Assembly (NCBI RefSeq): GCF_000485595.1
Contig: NW_014577080.1
Span: 935,474 to 962,282 of the forward strand
From: Priapulus caudatus
Taxonomy: Eukaryota; Priapulida; Priapulimorpha; Priapulimorphida; Priapulidae
Reading direction: 5' to 3'
Length of the DNA: 26,809 bases
The translations under genes were made by a program, and so were the position numbers. The notes under the pieces were generated by a model, which did not search any database, was not told the origin of the DNA, and saw only the letters and a program-made list of their open reading frames with translations. Positions 8,812 to 19,002 of the stretch are shown piece by piece. Within the stretch, counting starts at the first letter, position 1. The number at the start of each line of letters is the position of its first letter.

Positions 8812-8875
8812 ACTGCGGACTCCCTCATTTTGCTGCGGACTCCCTCATTTTGCTGCGGACTCCCTCTTTTTGAGG
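8812..8875. repeat. tandem TGCGGACTCCCTCATTTTGC, three copies
   Basis: Three near-identical copies with a period of about 20-21 bp. The ACTCCCT core recurs at 7795-7860 as ACTCCCTGATTT, so both probably derive from one dispersed element. Confidence 0.85.
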
Positions 8876-8993
8876 TTAGGGAGTCTGTTGGTTCGTTGGT
8901 TCGTCGGTAGTTAATTTCTACCCCTGTTGTAGTATTGAGGATGATTGTGAAAATGAGGGCCGTGAAGGAAATTGAGACCTCGGGCGGGCAGTG

Positions 8994-9000
8994 TATATAA
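8994..9000 (+). promoter_or_regulatory. candidate TATA box of the cathepsin A gene
   Basis: TATATAA lies 66 bp before the chosen ATG, a spacing that would leave a short 5' UTR of about 35 nt. Position and sequence are the only evidence; an upstream non-coding exon is equally possible. Confidence 0.3.
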
Positions 9001-9059
9001 CTATAATTGATTTTACTACTTACAGGAATGATATATGCTGCATCATCTACTCTGTGATA

Positions 9060-9247
9060 ATGAAGTGCTGCCACCAGGTAGTTGCCCAGGTAGCTTGCCT
9101 TGTTTTAGGCTGTGTCATGTTAACGGCTACAGCCACGAAAGAAAATCCAGATGAAGTGACTCGATTACCCGGTCTTCCATATAAGCTGAATTTCAGACAT
9201 TATTCTGGATATTTAAAAGCGTCTGGAACAAAGAGATTACACTATTG
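9060..9247 (+). CDS. CTSA: CTSA exon 1 (signal peptide)
   Basis: Residues 1-62 plus two bases of Trp63. M1 is chosen because it is followed directly by a hydrophobic segment ([11 protein letters not shown]) ending in small residues, a typical signal peptide. An in-frame upstream ATG at 8991 would add 23 residues and bury this signal. RLPGLPYK and the YSGYLKASG block match the cathepsin A N-terminus. Donor GTAAGG at 9248; intron 1 is 434 bp. Confidence 0.93.
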
Positions 9248-12200
9248 GTAAGGCAGCATTCATGTTATTGGTAGTGTATTCGGATATATAAATATGTGCC
9301 CGAACCGCCAGTATTCAAGCCTGAAATTGGGAGGACCACACTATATGGGTCACATAATCATGTAGTAGTAGCTGCAGCACAATACACATCCAGCTAGTGA
9401 CTAACCGTTTTCCGTGACTTCTGAAGTACATTCGTCCATCACCCAATCAAAATGCTAGAACTAGTATCTTCTATAAACATAACAGCTTACAGGAAGTGCA
9501 TTCAACAGAGAAATATATCCATCTTCTGCATGCTCTGTTGTTTAATTGGTGAAGCCAAATGCAAAAGCGTTTACATCATGTGCTGCTAATGTAATTACGA
9601 AGTCTATCGTCAACTGTATTGCTGCTATAATAGCTCCTTCACCTGTCTGGGTGTGTAGTGTTCTTGGAATTCGCTGCACAGGTTTGTCGAGTCGCAGGAC
9701 AATCCTCAGCACGACCCCCTGCTGCTGTGGATGAACGGTGGCCCTGGCTGCAGCTCACTCGACGGCTTTCTGTCTGAGCTAGGTCCGTTCTACGTCAGAG
9801 ACAATGGCCGTGACCTCTATCTGAACACGTACAGTTGGAACACGGCAAGTCCGCCGCGCTGTCGCAGCTGCGTCCTAACAGGATGAACTCGGTCGAACGC
9901 TCGGTGAATCCGCCGAGAGAAAGTCGTGTCGAAAACTTGAGGTTTATGTTTCAAAGCGCGAGTTCCATTGTACTCTCTTGCAAGCTAGCGTACGCTGCCG
10001 AATTTGAATGCATCTTCCTGAAGTTTTATTACCATTCTAACCATTTGCCTTGTAGATTGCCAATGTCCTGTTTTTGGAAGCACCAGCAGGAGTAGGCTTC
10101 TCATATTCTGAGGATGGAAGATACGGCACTGACGATGACACTGTATGTAACAACAATATTAATGTCGCGATGAAGAATCACTTTAAATTAGTATGCCTAT
10201 CGCAGGGCTCCACACTAACTTTATTTTCAGTGGCAAAATCATTGATTTTCAAGTTTTGGTGGCCCGAAAATGAAATCTGGTGGCTCGGAAAAAAACATGA
10301 AGGGCGATGAAGAATCATTATGGGGGGTGATGAAGGGGGATGATGGGGGGGGGGGTGATGTATCGCGCGTAAGCTTACCTTTAAATCGCTCTTTCACAAG
10401 GCATGAAATTTAAAAAAAACTTTCGAACTTTCGAATGCTGGCAGTTTCGCTTCGGATCCGAAACGGTGCACGCGCACATGGATATATATGCATTATTTTT
10501 AGGGATGGGAATGACAATTTGTGTTTTCAGCTGAAAATAGCCGGGGTCCAGCGGGGGGGGGGGGTCAGGTCCAGGGCAAAGCCTGGTCAGGGGGTTCAGG
10601 AAGTTTTTGAATTTTCACAACCTACAAGGCATAAAATTGCATTAGGAGACACATACAGAACAGAATTGTTACAGAGCATATTACAGTACACTGCAGGGAG
10701 TATATCTTGCACTGTCATTATCATAACACTAGAATTATTAATAATCAATACAAAAATTTACTTACATTCTGCAAACAAAATTATTTTAATGTACACTTCC
10801 ACACTGTCCCAAAGGCTAACCTTTATATAATATAAGATTTTCATTGTCCAGGCAGTTTCAAATTTGTTTCTGGTCACTACAGTAGATATTTTATCATATT
10901 GAACAACTTTAGCGGCTTGTCCTGCTGCCGAGGCAATTTAAGTCTGTGAGCCCCATGCACAGTGATCAGACATCAGGAAAGGAAATGCTTTATTTGCTAC
11001 GCCAAAGGTTGCCCAAAAATCCTCCCTTGCACGCCTGATATAATATTCCTAACACCCTAGGAGGTAGGGCGCGATCGTGCGACATTAATTTTTTTATCGT
11101 TTTCAAAGGTCACCGAAAAAGGCAGCTCGCGACACCACCTTTTATGGTTATGTATATATATATTATAAACAGAACTTCGTTGGCGAGAAGGGAAACAGTT
11201 CGTACCTACGTTTCCTACTACGTGAAACAGTCGCAGAGCCTGGGCCGGCTACTTCATAAAACGAGCCTCAAGGCCACGTGTGACGCGGCGGCTTTTGATG
11301 TACACGATCGATCAATCGCGTACTATATTCGGCCTGCGTAGCACGCGCGGCATACATTTGATCAGGCTCGCTCTGCGAATTGCTTGCTCTCTTTTGAATG
11401 AGATTAGCACGTAAGAAACAATTATTTTTATCACATAGACACTTTGAAATTTTAGTGGCCTGATCGGGCCACCAAATTTTAACTTTTTGAAATTTTGGTG
11501 GCCCAACATCAAGTTTTGGTGGCCCCGGGCCACCGGGCCACCGCTAGTGTCGAGCCTTGCCTATCGTTATCATCACTTATATTTTGTTTGTTTTATTGTA
11601 TGGAGAACATGCATGGATTTCACTAATTACAATGCATATATGTACGTAGGGGTGCGTATGTGTTATTTTTTATATGTGTGCATAAGAGATTCATGCACTC
11701 ACACAAATGCATGCATGCACGCATAAATGCCATGTACATGCATACATACATTCATGCCTACATAATACATGCCTACTATGCTCCAAACAGGTCTCTATGG
11801 ATAATTATCTTGCCCTACAAGATTTCTTCAGCAAGTATCCACAATTTCTCGCCAATGATTTCTACGTAACGGGCGAGAGTTATGGCGGTATCTACGTACC
11901 AACGCTATCTCTGCGAGTTCTCAATGGCACCACACCCATCCGGTTAAAGGTATTCTCCTTCCCTGCATTGTCATTTACTCACTGTGTGGCTGGATTTACG
12001 CTGTAGGCTTGTAGAAGCTAGACTGTACATCTGAAGGTTGGAAGGTTGTTCAACTTTTCAGTGTTGTATGGCTCTTTTATAAATACTTCGTTGGGATTAA
12101 TTGTTTCATCTGGCCCCGAACCCACACCCCCCTGCTGTATTTTGATTTAAAATTGATTGTTTAAAAGTTGAACAATCCCCTGAGTAAAAGTTGTGAGAAA

Positions 12201-15200
12201 AGAATCTACTCAAACGTTGTACCCTCGTCTCTCATGTGCAACTAGTTAATCGCTCAACTTTTATGTTTACACTATTCACTTTTTATTGAAAAGTCGATGA
12301 GCTTGTACAACGTATCAACTTTTCAACTAAAATTGGATAGTGTAAACCCAGCAGTGCTGACATTGTCTTATGAGTGTTGGATTCGGTTTGACAGGCAGTG
12401 GGAGTTTAGCATATGTTCTGTTTGTGCAACCTATCTGTATTACCTGTGTTATGCTCTCACAGCAATTTTCTTTCTGTTTCTTGCAGGGGTTTGCTGTAGG
12501 AAATGGTTTGACCAGCTACGCTGAACTACAGAATTCAATCGTGTTCTTTGCCTATTACCATGGCCTTTTTGGAGAAACGTACGTTTTGTTACATTTCTCT
12601 GAGTTTTTTATTAAAAACTAATGAACTGCTGTAGCCACAGTGGCATCGAAATTGGACCCTCATGAAAATCTGACTTTACGGATGTCGCCCATGTTGTGAA
12701 TGGTGACAGTGTGTGTAAGGTAGAGTGCAGAACAGTGCACATGGGTGATTGAAAGCTTTCTGAGATCGTCATTATGTTATTGACATCTAGACTATCTGTG
12801 GCGAAACTATTCTGGCTTGTCTAACTTCTTCCTCTCCTCTTCCTCTCTTATATCTTAATTCTATACACTATACGCGTTTACGGTAGTCATCGTTACATTG
12901 CTTGAGTGGACTCATTCTGGCCATCGGTCGTGTCTACCAAGGCAGAAGTGGAAAGTGTAGAGCCAGTTGGCTGTGAAGAGGCATGATTCCATTGCACACT
13001 TTCTGTGAAAACGAGTGTGACAGAAAAGCATGTGCTTTAGCAAAATTATATTTAATGTTGCCCTGAAACCATCTGAAATTTAGGCCATAGTAAGCCTATG
13101 GGTTGTAGAAACCCCCCTCTTAACATGTGTTGCTCAATAGTGCATGATTAATGAACAGAGTTGGTGACATGTACGAGTGACATTTTGATTCATGTCCTTG
13201 GTTCTAGATTGTGGCATGACTTGCTGGCGAATTGTTGCAAGGGTCCTGGTGCAAATGAATGTGATTTTCAATCAAGTAATCCAGATTGTACCAACAATGT
13301 AAGTATAGCTGAAGGGGTCGTTGTCGTATCAGGTACTACAGATATGTACCCGAGGTACATATATGTATACACAAAGTGTACCAGACTTGTACTACAGAAG
13401 TGTACCCTAACCCTAACTCTAACCCTAACCCTACCCTAACCCTAGCCCTAACCCTAACCCTAACCCTAACCCTAACCCTAACCCTAACCCTAACCCTAAC
13501 CCTAACCCTAGCCCTAACCCTAACCCTAACCCTAACCCTAAACATACCTCATATCAAAATATAAACATAATACTAAACAACCTAAAACTACCTCGGGTAC
13601 ATATATGTAGTACCTGATACGGCAACGACCCCATCTGCGTAAGTATATGGTACAGCTTCCTTAATGTAGAACCTTTTAGTTTATGTTCAAAATTATATAT
13701 ATATATTCTATATTAGTGTTCCCCTGGCCAAAAAGGTCTGTGAGGTGTTAAATTTGTGTGTGTGTGTGTTTACACGTTTTGAGGTCGTAGCCCAGCTAGG
13801 GGGGTCCTGGGGGCATGGCAACCGGAAATTTTTTGAAAAAATGGTGCATTCTAAACTATTTTGGTGCATTATAAGCACTGTTCTATGGAAGTACAGTGAT
13901 TTTCGTCAGCGAGACGCTGTTTTGGACAAATTTCTGTTTGGCGGCCCGCCTCGCTCGTGTCAATGCAGGGGAAACACTGCGTTATAAAGTATAGTAGCTA
14001 TGTATGCGGAGACCTCTATAGAATGGATGTCTGTCCTTAAAAATTCAATTGATATTTCCTGTGAGTGGCAGTTATACAGTGAAACCACTTCTATAGGTCG
14101 ACACCTGTCTATAAAGAAAACTTTGGGGTTTCCCATGGGTAATGCTTATGCACAGCTTTGACTGCATGTATGATCCATCATTTGCTCGTATTTCTATGTT
14201 ACACGTGTTATGCGATGGTGAAATTGGCAATATAGCTGTTCTACAGCATGCTGTTTATGCCGTGGTCATGCGTACAATAATATCAGAAGTGGATTATACA
14301 AATAAATTGTTGTCATACTCTTGCTAGTAAATGTATATTTATCTTGGTGGGCTTTAGAAATTACACACAATTTGACATCGTGTCTGGTGCAAAGCATAAT
14401 AGATTTAATACGAATACGACAATTAGCAAAACTGGAATTTACTTCTGCTACTTAATATTGTGTGTTGGATCAGGATACCTGTGATTGTACTGTGTCGGCA
14501 CTGCCGCATATGCTTGCAGGTAGGTATGGTGGAGGTGATAGTGACCATGATCGGCCTCAATGTCTACTCGCTGTACCAAGATTGTGCGACCGGTGCGTCC
14601 GCTCAGTCTCTGCGCTACCAGTTCGACATGCAGCATGTGTTTCCAGCTCTCAGGAACAAATCACAGGTATTTTTTACAGACTTATGAATATTGTATGTGC
14701 TAAATCCACGATAATTATTCAGTAGGAATTAACTTGGTAGTTAAAACAGGTCCCCAGTGGCTAAATAAATGTTAAGGCATCAACTTTATGACATGTTTAA
14801 TAACTGCGAATTGAGGTCAATCTGTCTCTGCATGTAAATGGAGTAAATTCGTCACGATTGACTCAAGAGGCTCAGAGGCTCGTGTTTCCCCACTTAGGCT
14901 GATAATGAGGCAATACGGATCATCAAGAACATGTCTGATGATGGGCTGAGCATGAACCCTCCCTGCATCGATGCTTCTGCTGTCACAACGTGGCTGAACA
15001 GGTCGGACGTACGCGAGGCATTACACATTCCAGCGTCGGTGCAGCCGTGGGAACTTTGCAGGTAGTGGTGATTCTCTTCTCATAGTGAAACGTCTGCTGA
15101 TTATACTAGCAAGGAGCTGTTATGCTTTAGGGAACTGAAATGATATCGGTCATTGGTAGTATGATTCAAATTTGATGTGTTTTATAAAGATTGCAACATC

Positions 15201-18200
15201 TTGGCGTTTTGTGGTGCTGACGTCTTTGGTGGGAAGTGTGTAGAATATGATATTAAATTAAAATTAATTTAATATAAACGAAATTTTTATACAATTGTTT
15301 GTTTGAATCAAATTAATCAATTAATATGAAGTACATACAGCTTGTACGATTATTATATTCTAGAGAATGATTACGCCTTATTGGAAAAAGTAGTTTTCAT
15401 TGCAAATGCCCAACTAAGCAAGAACTGCCAGAATTTCTCAGAACATAGATCTTTTTCTGGGAAGAGCACCAGACTCTTACTTGCACAGACTTGCATCCTG
15501 GCAGAGTATTGTCATAGTGTGTGCTATTCGGCATGCTAGGGGTCTCAGTGAGGATAAGAAATCTGCTAAGCTGTGTAGTGAGGTTTAGGACGGTGTACCG
15601 AGTCACTATCCAGCAATATCCGTGCAACTATGTCACTCTCCACTCTCTGTCTCCATCAGAACCCTTCCACCTTTTCTGCTGGATAATTCCAGTCGGGGCG
15701 GCGTTTCCGGTGTGTGACGGAGCTCTGGTAAATAAGCCGCTGTCGCTAAATATATAGCGGAATATAGTTGGTCTCTTGGTCCTCTAATACATGTTCTTTA
15801 TTAGCTGAGCTGACAAAGTCAGATGCAGCTTGTAGAATCGCATGATTGTGCATGCGTCAGTGCGTCCGTCAACAGTTGCGCACAAATCTTAACCGCTTGA
15901 CGTACCGTCTTGATATTCAGGACATCGGGGGGGGGGGGATTGCGAAAAGGACTCGGGATGTTGAATTTTGGGGTCAAGGGTCAAAGGTCGAGATGTGTCA
16001 ATGGAGGGGGAATATTTCCCTCTTAACTTAAAGGGACAGTAGCCACTAGGATTTTACTGCATACAACTGTACTAACTGTATAACAAATCGTCTATACCCA
16101 CACGTATTTGTTACTATATACCTAATTTAATTAATTAATACACATCAACGCTACGAAATTTGAACGGCGCCATGACACCCGCGACCGTGCTGCCACCCCA
16201 AAAAAGTTGCGTATTTGACAATTTATTTTGCACGTTACAGACCGAGGGCTAATCACAAAAGTGCAATTATATTTATACCTAAATGATATTTAACCGAACG
16301 ATATTCATTTTAGGGCAAATTTATCCATATTGTAACTGAAACTATATGTCGTTTATAAGATATCACAATCCTTTTGCTTTTAAATGAATAAATAAGAAAC
16401 ACCCTCGGTCTGTAGCCCTTGGCTGGAAAGTGGTTTTGCGCAACTTATCAGATCGTGCGCTTTGAGTGGCGCCACTGTCGTTGTAATCAAACTGTAGTCG
16501 TTAGTTTTTAAACATTTTTTAAAAATATTTCTAATGGTGATTGAACCATGAAACTTTTTATGTAGCGTAATTTTAACCTAAATTAACTGCAAATAACCCT
16601 AGAACCTAGAGTAAACTCCCTTTAAGGTATAGGAGGAAATACGGAATTGCGGCACAAATCTCAACGGCTCGACCTACGCTCTTAATATTCGATGTATAGT
16701 GTGATGGGGAGAAAACCCATCACCAGTGCGAAATTGGAGGTCAAAGGGCAGTGGGGGAAAGGTCAGATATCAGACATTTTCTGAGGACATGGTCTAACGG
16801 ACCGAGTGCAAAACTTTTTTGTTCCAGCGCTGACCTACCATTTCTATCACTTTATTGAAAGGACCATGAAATGTACTTTCCGCTGACGTGCGGAGAGTAA
16901 GTGTCTGATAACCTTTTGACTCTCAAGAGGAGGGTTAAACATGGATTTATTGATTGTTAACAAAGGAATGAACTGCTTTTGCTATTGTGGATGTGAGGCT
17001 ACAGTTGCACAGTTCAATTGCAAAGGCAAATGTTTGTTGAACAAGGTTTACGCTCCTTAAATCATATTATTTTCTAAAGCAGTCTGTATTAGCACCCTGA
17101 GTAGCACCCTGTATTAGCACACTGTAATAGCACCCTGAATGCTCGCGTGGGTAGGCAAAAACACGGGGCAGCCCATTAGCCATGCATGAATGCGTGAACT
17201 GGCACTATTCGAATCATAATTATTGCCTGGCAACCTGCAATGCAGATGTGTTAACTCACAGCTGAGCGAAATTCTTGCCTGCCCGAATATACTTGGATTT
17301 TAGCCTGTAGGATTTCAGCAACTCAATGGATTGAGGTTATCACGCACGAAGGGCGATGCCATCTTTGATTATTGATGACACTTGCACGTGCCATCTCGCG
17401 GCAACTGCTTTTGCAATTAGAGCCCCTTCCACCCGCCCCTCCACCTACCTTCCCCTCACCACCACCACTACGCTCGTGCTCGACGCATATCTATGATAAC
17501 ATGTTAATATAGCGAAGTCATTAAAGTTACACAGCTGTATCTTTATTACTGTACTACCGGTATAGTCTCTCCGATCTGTATTAGTAGTATCCTAGATATA
17601 TGCTCTGAGCGCGAACGCAGTGGCGGGAGGGCGCACTTGATTCGGTTGCCAGTGAGTTTATCAGAAGAATACCCGGCTGCAATACACGTCAGTTTAGCGC
17701 TGTTGCTCTGCGGCACTTGTTTTTTTGCAGTCAGGAAGTCGGCTCTCAGTACAAGACGCTGTACAAGTCGATGATGAAGCAGTACCAGCAGCTGTTGCCC
17801 CATGTACGAGCTCTGGTGTACAACGGTGATACTGACATGGCGTGCAACTTCCTTGGTGACGAGTGGTTTGTGGAGTCGCTGAAACGCAAGGTGAGGATCG
17901 CCGAGTGTTCTCGCAACGCCGTTGCAATTCCGTTTTGTTTGTTTCGTGTACGTAGAGCTGACGTACGTAAAATTTACGAGTATTAATGATAATGTTTTGT
18001 AGTAATTGCCGCCTTTTCGAAGAGTTTGTACTTTTGATGTTTTACCTGCTTTTAAATAGTAGTTTTTATTGTATCCTTATAAATGTGCTTAGACACCCCT
18101 AGTATTGGTGATCACCTAACAGTGTGGCAATTATAGGCATCCTAAACCAATAAATGGTAGAATGCATAGCAGACAGATAGACAGAAAGACTTTGTTCATT

Positions 18201-18863
18201 TAGTAGAATAGATATACAGTTTAATTGTTGTTTGCACCAGGAATGTCAATCACCGGTGTTAAAAATTTTTGTAGGTCACCTCTGCAAGACAGCCGTGGAA
18301 ATTCAACCACCAGGTTGCAGGTTTCGTGAAACAGTTTGAGAATATCGACTTTGTCACTATCAAGGTATGACTACTGCATTACCTTTAGTACCTCATCACA
18401 GACCGTGATATTATGGCAGATTTCGACTTCAGCATTGTTGCAGTTTATTTAGAGCTTAGATGAACCTTCTAATGTTCTCTTTAAAGCTCTTCTGTAGAAA
18501 TATATATCACTATTCTATTGTTGACCATGTTTCGTTCGTGTAAAAATAGCTTCGTTCGTGTAAAATAGTTCGTGTAAATAGCGTCTAGGAGAGATGAGAA
18601 AATTAAGAATATTGCTGGCATACTACTTCAAATGTGATGCATACGTATTTTTTATCGGAAGTTTACATGAGGAAAGAATAGCAAATATTTATATCTCGTC
18701 ATCGTTTGTAATAATACTAATATACATAATAACGTGTTTAGTTTTGAAGTTAATTTTTTAAATATTGTCATTAATCCAGGGGGCTGGTCACATGGTGCCA
18801 CAGTTCAAACCAGGTCAAGCACTCAAGATGATCAAAAGTTGGCTGAATCAGGAACCATACTAA
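9060..18863 (+). CDS. CTSA: cathepsin A (lysosomal serine carboxypeptidase, family S10), 11 exons
   Basis: Join 9060-9247, 9682-9844, 10056-10142, 11791-11949, 12487-12578, 13208-13298, 14520-14666, 14898-15061, 17731-17890, 18275-18364, 18780-18863: 1425 nt, 474 residues and TAA, close to the vertebrate length. The S10 family removes C-terminal residues at acid pH; cathepsin A also protects beta-galactosidase and neuraminidase 1 in lysosomes. Visible hallmarks: N-terminal signal peptide, RLPGL near mature start, NGGPGCSS (81-88) substrate/oxyanion motif, catalytic Ser176 in GESYGG, Asp399 in [10 protein letters not shown], His451 in GAGHMVP. Cysteines expected for disulphides are present (86, 239, 240, 248, 257, 332, 363). 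N-glycosylation sequons occur at N191, N306, N320 and N343. All exon phases agree and there is no stop or frameshift, so it looks functional. Intron 2 is GC-AG. The linker around 300-320 corresponds to the region removed in two-chain maturation of the human enzyme; cleavage here is inferred. Subfunction as protective protein is inferred from orthology. Confidence 0.96.
9682..9844 (+). CDS. CTSA: CTSA exon 2 (NGGPGCSS motif)
   Basis: Residues 63(end)-117. It contains [21 protein letters not shown] and ELGPF, the substrate-binding and oxyanion region of S10 peptidases. The acceptor is TGCACAG. The donor is GCAAGT rather than GT, the standard form of a GC-AG intron. Joining at phase 0 gives [13 protein letters not shown], as the family expects. 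Confidence 0.95.
10056..10142 (+). CDS. CTSA: CTSA exon 3
   Basis: Residues 118-146, 29 codons, phase 0 at both ends. It holds [12 protein letters not shown], a highly conserved S10 block. Acceptor CCTTGTAG, donor GTATGT. The following intron is 1648 bp and repeat-rich. Confidence 0.95.
10200..10640. repeat. dispersed-repeat fragments in CTSA intron 3
   Basis: Contains TTTTGGTGGCCCG, poly-G runs (10345-10355, 10551-10562) and GGGGTCCAGCGGG with a nearby CAGGTCCAGGG. The TGGTGGCCC word recurs at 11445-11543, so both belong to one high-copy family that I cannot name. Confidence 0.55.
11445..11543. repeat. GGTGGCCC/GGGCCACC inverted words, CTSA intron 3
   Basis: AGTGGCCTGATCGGGCCACC, then TTTTGGTGGCCC twice, then CCGGGCCACCGGGCCACCGC: direct and inverted copies of one 8-mer. 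Non-coding. Confidence 0.7.
11685..11775. repeat. CATG/CATA-rich microsatellite, CTSA intron 3
   Basis: Irregular ATGCATGCAC and ATACATACAT repeats just before the exon 4 acceptor. Confidence 0.7.
11791..11949 (+). CDS. CTSA: CTSA exon 4 (catalytic Ser176)
   Basis: Residues 147-199. [12 protein letters not shown] leads into [16 protein letters not shown] with the nucleophile Ser176. The sequon N191-G-T lies shortly after. Phase 0 at both ends; acceptor CCAAACAG, donor GTATTC. Confidence 0.96.
12045..12320. repeat. repeated TTCAACTTTT motif, CTSA intron 4
   Basis: TTCAACTTTT at about 12048 is mirrored by AAAAGTTGAA at about 12162 (TGTTCAACTTTT against AAAAGTTGAACA). Related TCAACTTTT words follow near 12254 and 12317. 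A small inverted-repeat element is possible. Confidence 0.45.
12487..12578 (+). CDS. CTSA: CTSA exon 5
   Basis: Residues 200-229 plus two bases of Thr230. [11 protein letters not shown] and [11 protein letters not shown] match the family (AVGNGL, YFAYYHGL). Acceptor TTTCTTGCAG, donor GTACGT, phase 2. Confidence 0.95.
13208..13298 (+). CDS. CTSA: CTSA exon 6 (cysteine-rich cap segment)
   Basis: Residues 230(end)-260. [20 protein letters not shown] and DCTNN correspond to the cap-domain cysteine cluster. The donor is GTAAGTATA at 13299-13307. That 9-mer is duplicated on the far side of the transposable element that begins at 13308. Confidence 0.94.
13308..13638. mobile_element. TIR element, family A, copy 2, at the CTSA exon 6 donor
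   Basis: 331 bp. The left end is GCTGAAGGGGTCGTTGTCG; the right end on the other strand is GCAGATGGGGTCGTTGCCG. Both arms continue TATCAGGTACTACA and reach GTACCCGAGGTA, about 50 bp per arm. The flanks are identical 9-mers, GTAAGTATA at 13299-13307 and 13639-13647, a perfect target-site duplication. A 9-bp duplication with long TIRs is typical of Mutator-like (MULE) elements; that class is inferred. There is no transposase. The core is (CCCTAA)n on this strand. Confidence 0.88.
13403..13541 (-). repeat. interstitial telomeric repeat, about 23 units
   Basis: Mostly perfect CCCTAA units on this strand (TTAGGG on the other) with a few CCCTAG, CTCTAA and 5-bp units. The tract lies wholly within the family A element and is transcribed as CCCUAA in the CTSA pre-mRNA. 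Confidence 0.95.
13780..14130. repeat. dispersed-repeat fragments, CTSA intron 6
   Basis: Includes CCCAGCTAGGGGGGTCCTGG with a following TTTTTTGAAAAA stretch, and CTCTATAGAATGG / TTCTATAGGTCG words around 14013-14100. Looks like old transposon debris; no coding signal. Confidence 0.4.
14520..14666 (+). CDS. CTSA: CTSA exon 7
   Basis: Residues 261-309. [14 protein letters not shown] corresponds to the conserved GLNIYNLYAPC of vertebrate enzymes. The end ([12 protein letters not shown]) belongs to the variable excision-peptide region and has the sequon N306-K-S. Acceptor ATGCTTGCAG, donor GTATTT, phase 0. An alternative acceptor 4 bp downstream would shift the frame and is rejected. Confidence 0.92.
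14898..15061 (+). CDS. CTSA: CTSA exon 8
   Basis: Residues 310-363 plus two bases of Ser364. [20 protein letters not shown] and REALHIP match the family's DPPC...YLN.P.VRKALNIP region. Sequons at N320 and N343. Acceptor CCCACTTAG, donor GTAGTG. The intron that follows is the longest, 2669 bp. Confidence 0.94.
15865..16015. repeat. dispersed repeat, copy 1, CTSA intron 8
   Basis: GCACAAATCTTAACCGCTTG and CTTGATATTCAGGA resemble GCACAAATCTCAACGGCTCG and CTTAATATTCGATG at 16653-16700. It also contains a 13-base G run and a GGTCAAGGGTCAAAGGTCG stretch mirrored by GAGGTCAAAGGGCAG in copy 2. Confidence 0.65.
16032..16621. mobile_element. MITE-like element with TTAA duplication, CTSA intron 8
   Basis: TTAA occurs at 16028-16031 and again at 16622-16625. 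Element ends are AGGGACAGTA and, on the other strand, AGGGAGTTTA. A TTAA target site with AGGG termini is typical of Kolobok (piggyBac also uses TTAA). Inside, TACAGACCGAGGG is inverted as CCCTCGGTCTGTA (about 16237 and 16402). The terminal match is short, so this is moderate evidence. No coding region. Confidence 0.5.
16645..16790. repeat. dispersed repeat, copy 2, CTSA intron 8
   Basis: Partner of 15865-16015, same orientation; the TTAA element lies between the two. A short hairpin GATGGG...CCCATC sits at about 16702-16722. Confidence 0.65.
17086..17140. repeat. TAGCACCCTG short tandem repeat
   Basis: Four spaced copies of TAGCACCCTG (one TAGCACACTG) within about 55 bp of CTSA intron 8. 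Confidence 0.8.
17731..17890 (+). CDS. CTSA: CTSA exon 9 (catalytic Asp399)
   Basis: Residues 364(end)-417. [12 protein letters not shown] precedes [20 protein letters not shown] with the catalytic Asp399, one of the most conserved parts of the enzyme. Acceptor TTTTTTTGCAG, donor GTGAGG, phase 0. Confidence 0.96.
18275..18364 (+). CDS. CTSA: CTSA exon 10
   Basis: Residues 418-447, 30 codons. RQPWKF...QVAGFVKQF...VTIK matches the family's RPW...QIAGFVKEF...LTIK. Acceptor TTTTTGTAG, donor GTATGA, phase 0. Confidence 0.95.
18780..18863 (+). CDS. CTSA: CTSA exon 11 (catalytic His451, stop)
   Basis: Residues 448-474 and [18 protein letters not shown] carries His451; the C-terminus SWLNQEPY resembles the vertebrate FLNKQPY end. 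Acceptor ATTAATCCAG. Confidence 0.96.
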   Translation, partial: GAGHMVPQFKPGQALKMIKSWLNQEPY

Positions 18864-18996
18864 GGAAGTCTTATTGTTTCAGAAAGCACCACATTCAAAT
18901 GTATGTTATTCATTTAGTGAGCTTCCATTGATTATAAGGAAGCTAATTTAGCTGTACTAATTTGGAGGCTATTTTATGGGTGGAAGCTCATTGTAT

Positions 18997-19002
18997 AATA
19001 AA
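18997..19002 (+). promoter_or_regulatory. candidate CTSA polyadenylation signal
   Basis: AATAAA 134 bp after the stop codon. A second AATAAA lies near 19215. Neither can be confirmed without transcript data. Confidence 0.4.

Noticed and set aside
8991-9059. Upstream in-frame ATG as the cathepsin A start
   Set aside because: It would add 23 residues before a complete signal peptide; the ATG at 9060 gives the expected N-terminus.
13403-13541. A chromosome end (true telomere)
   Set aside because: The array is enclosed by inverted repeats and a target duplication, and the gene continues on both sides.
13336-13564. Open frames through the telomeric array
   Set aside because: These are 6-bp repeats read as two-residue repeats (LT or RV), inside a transposable element.
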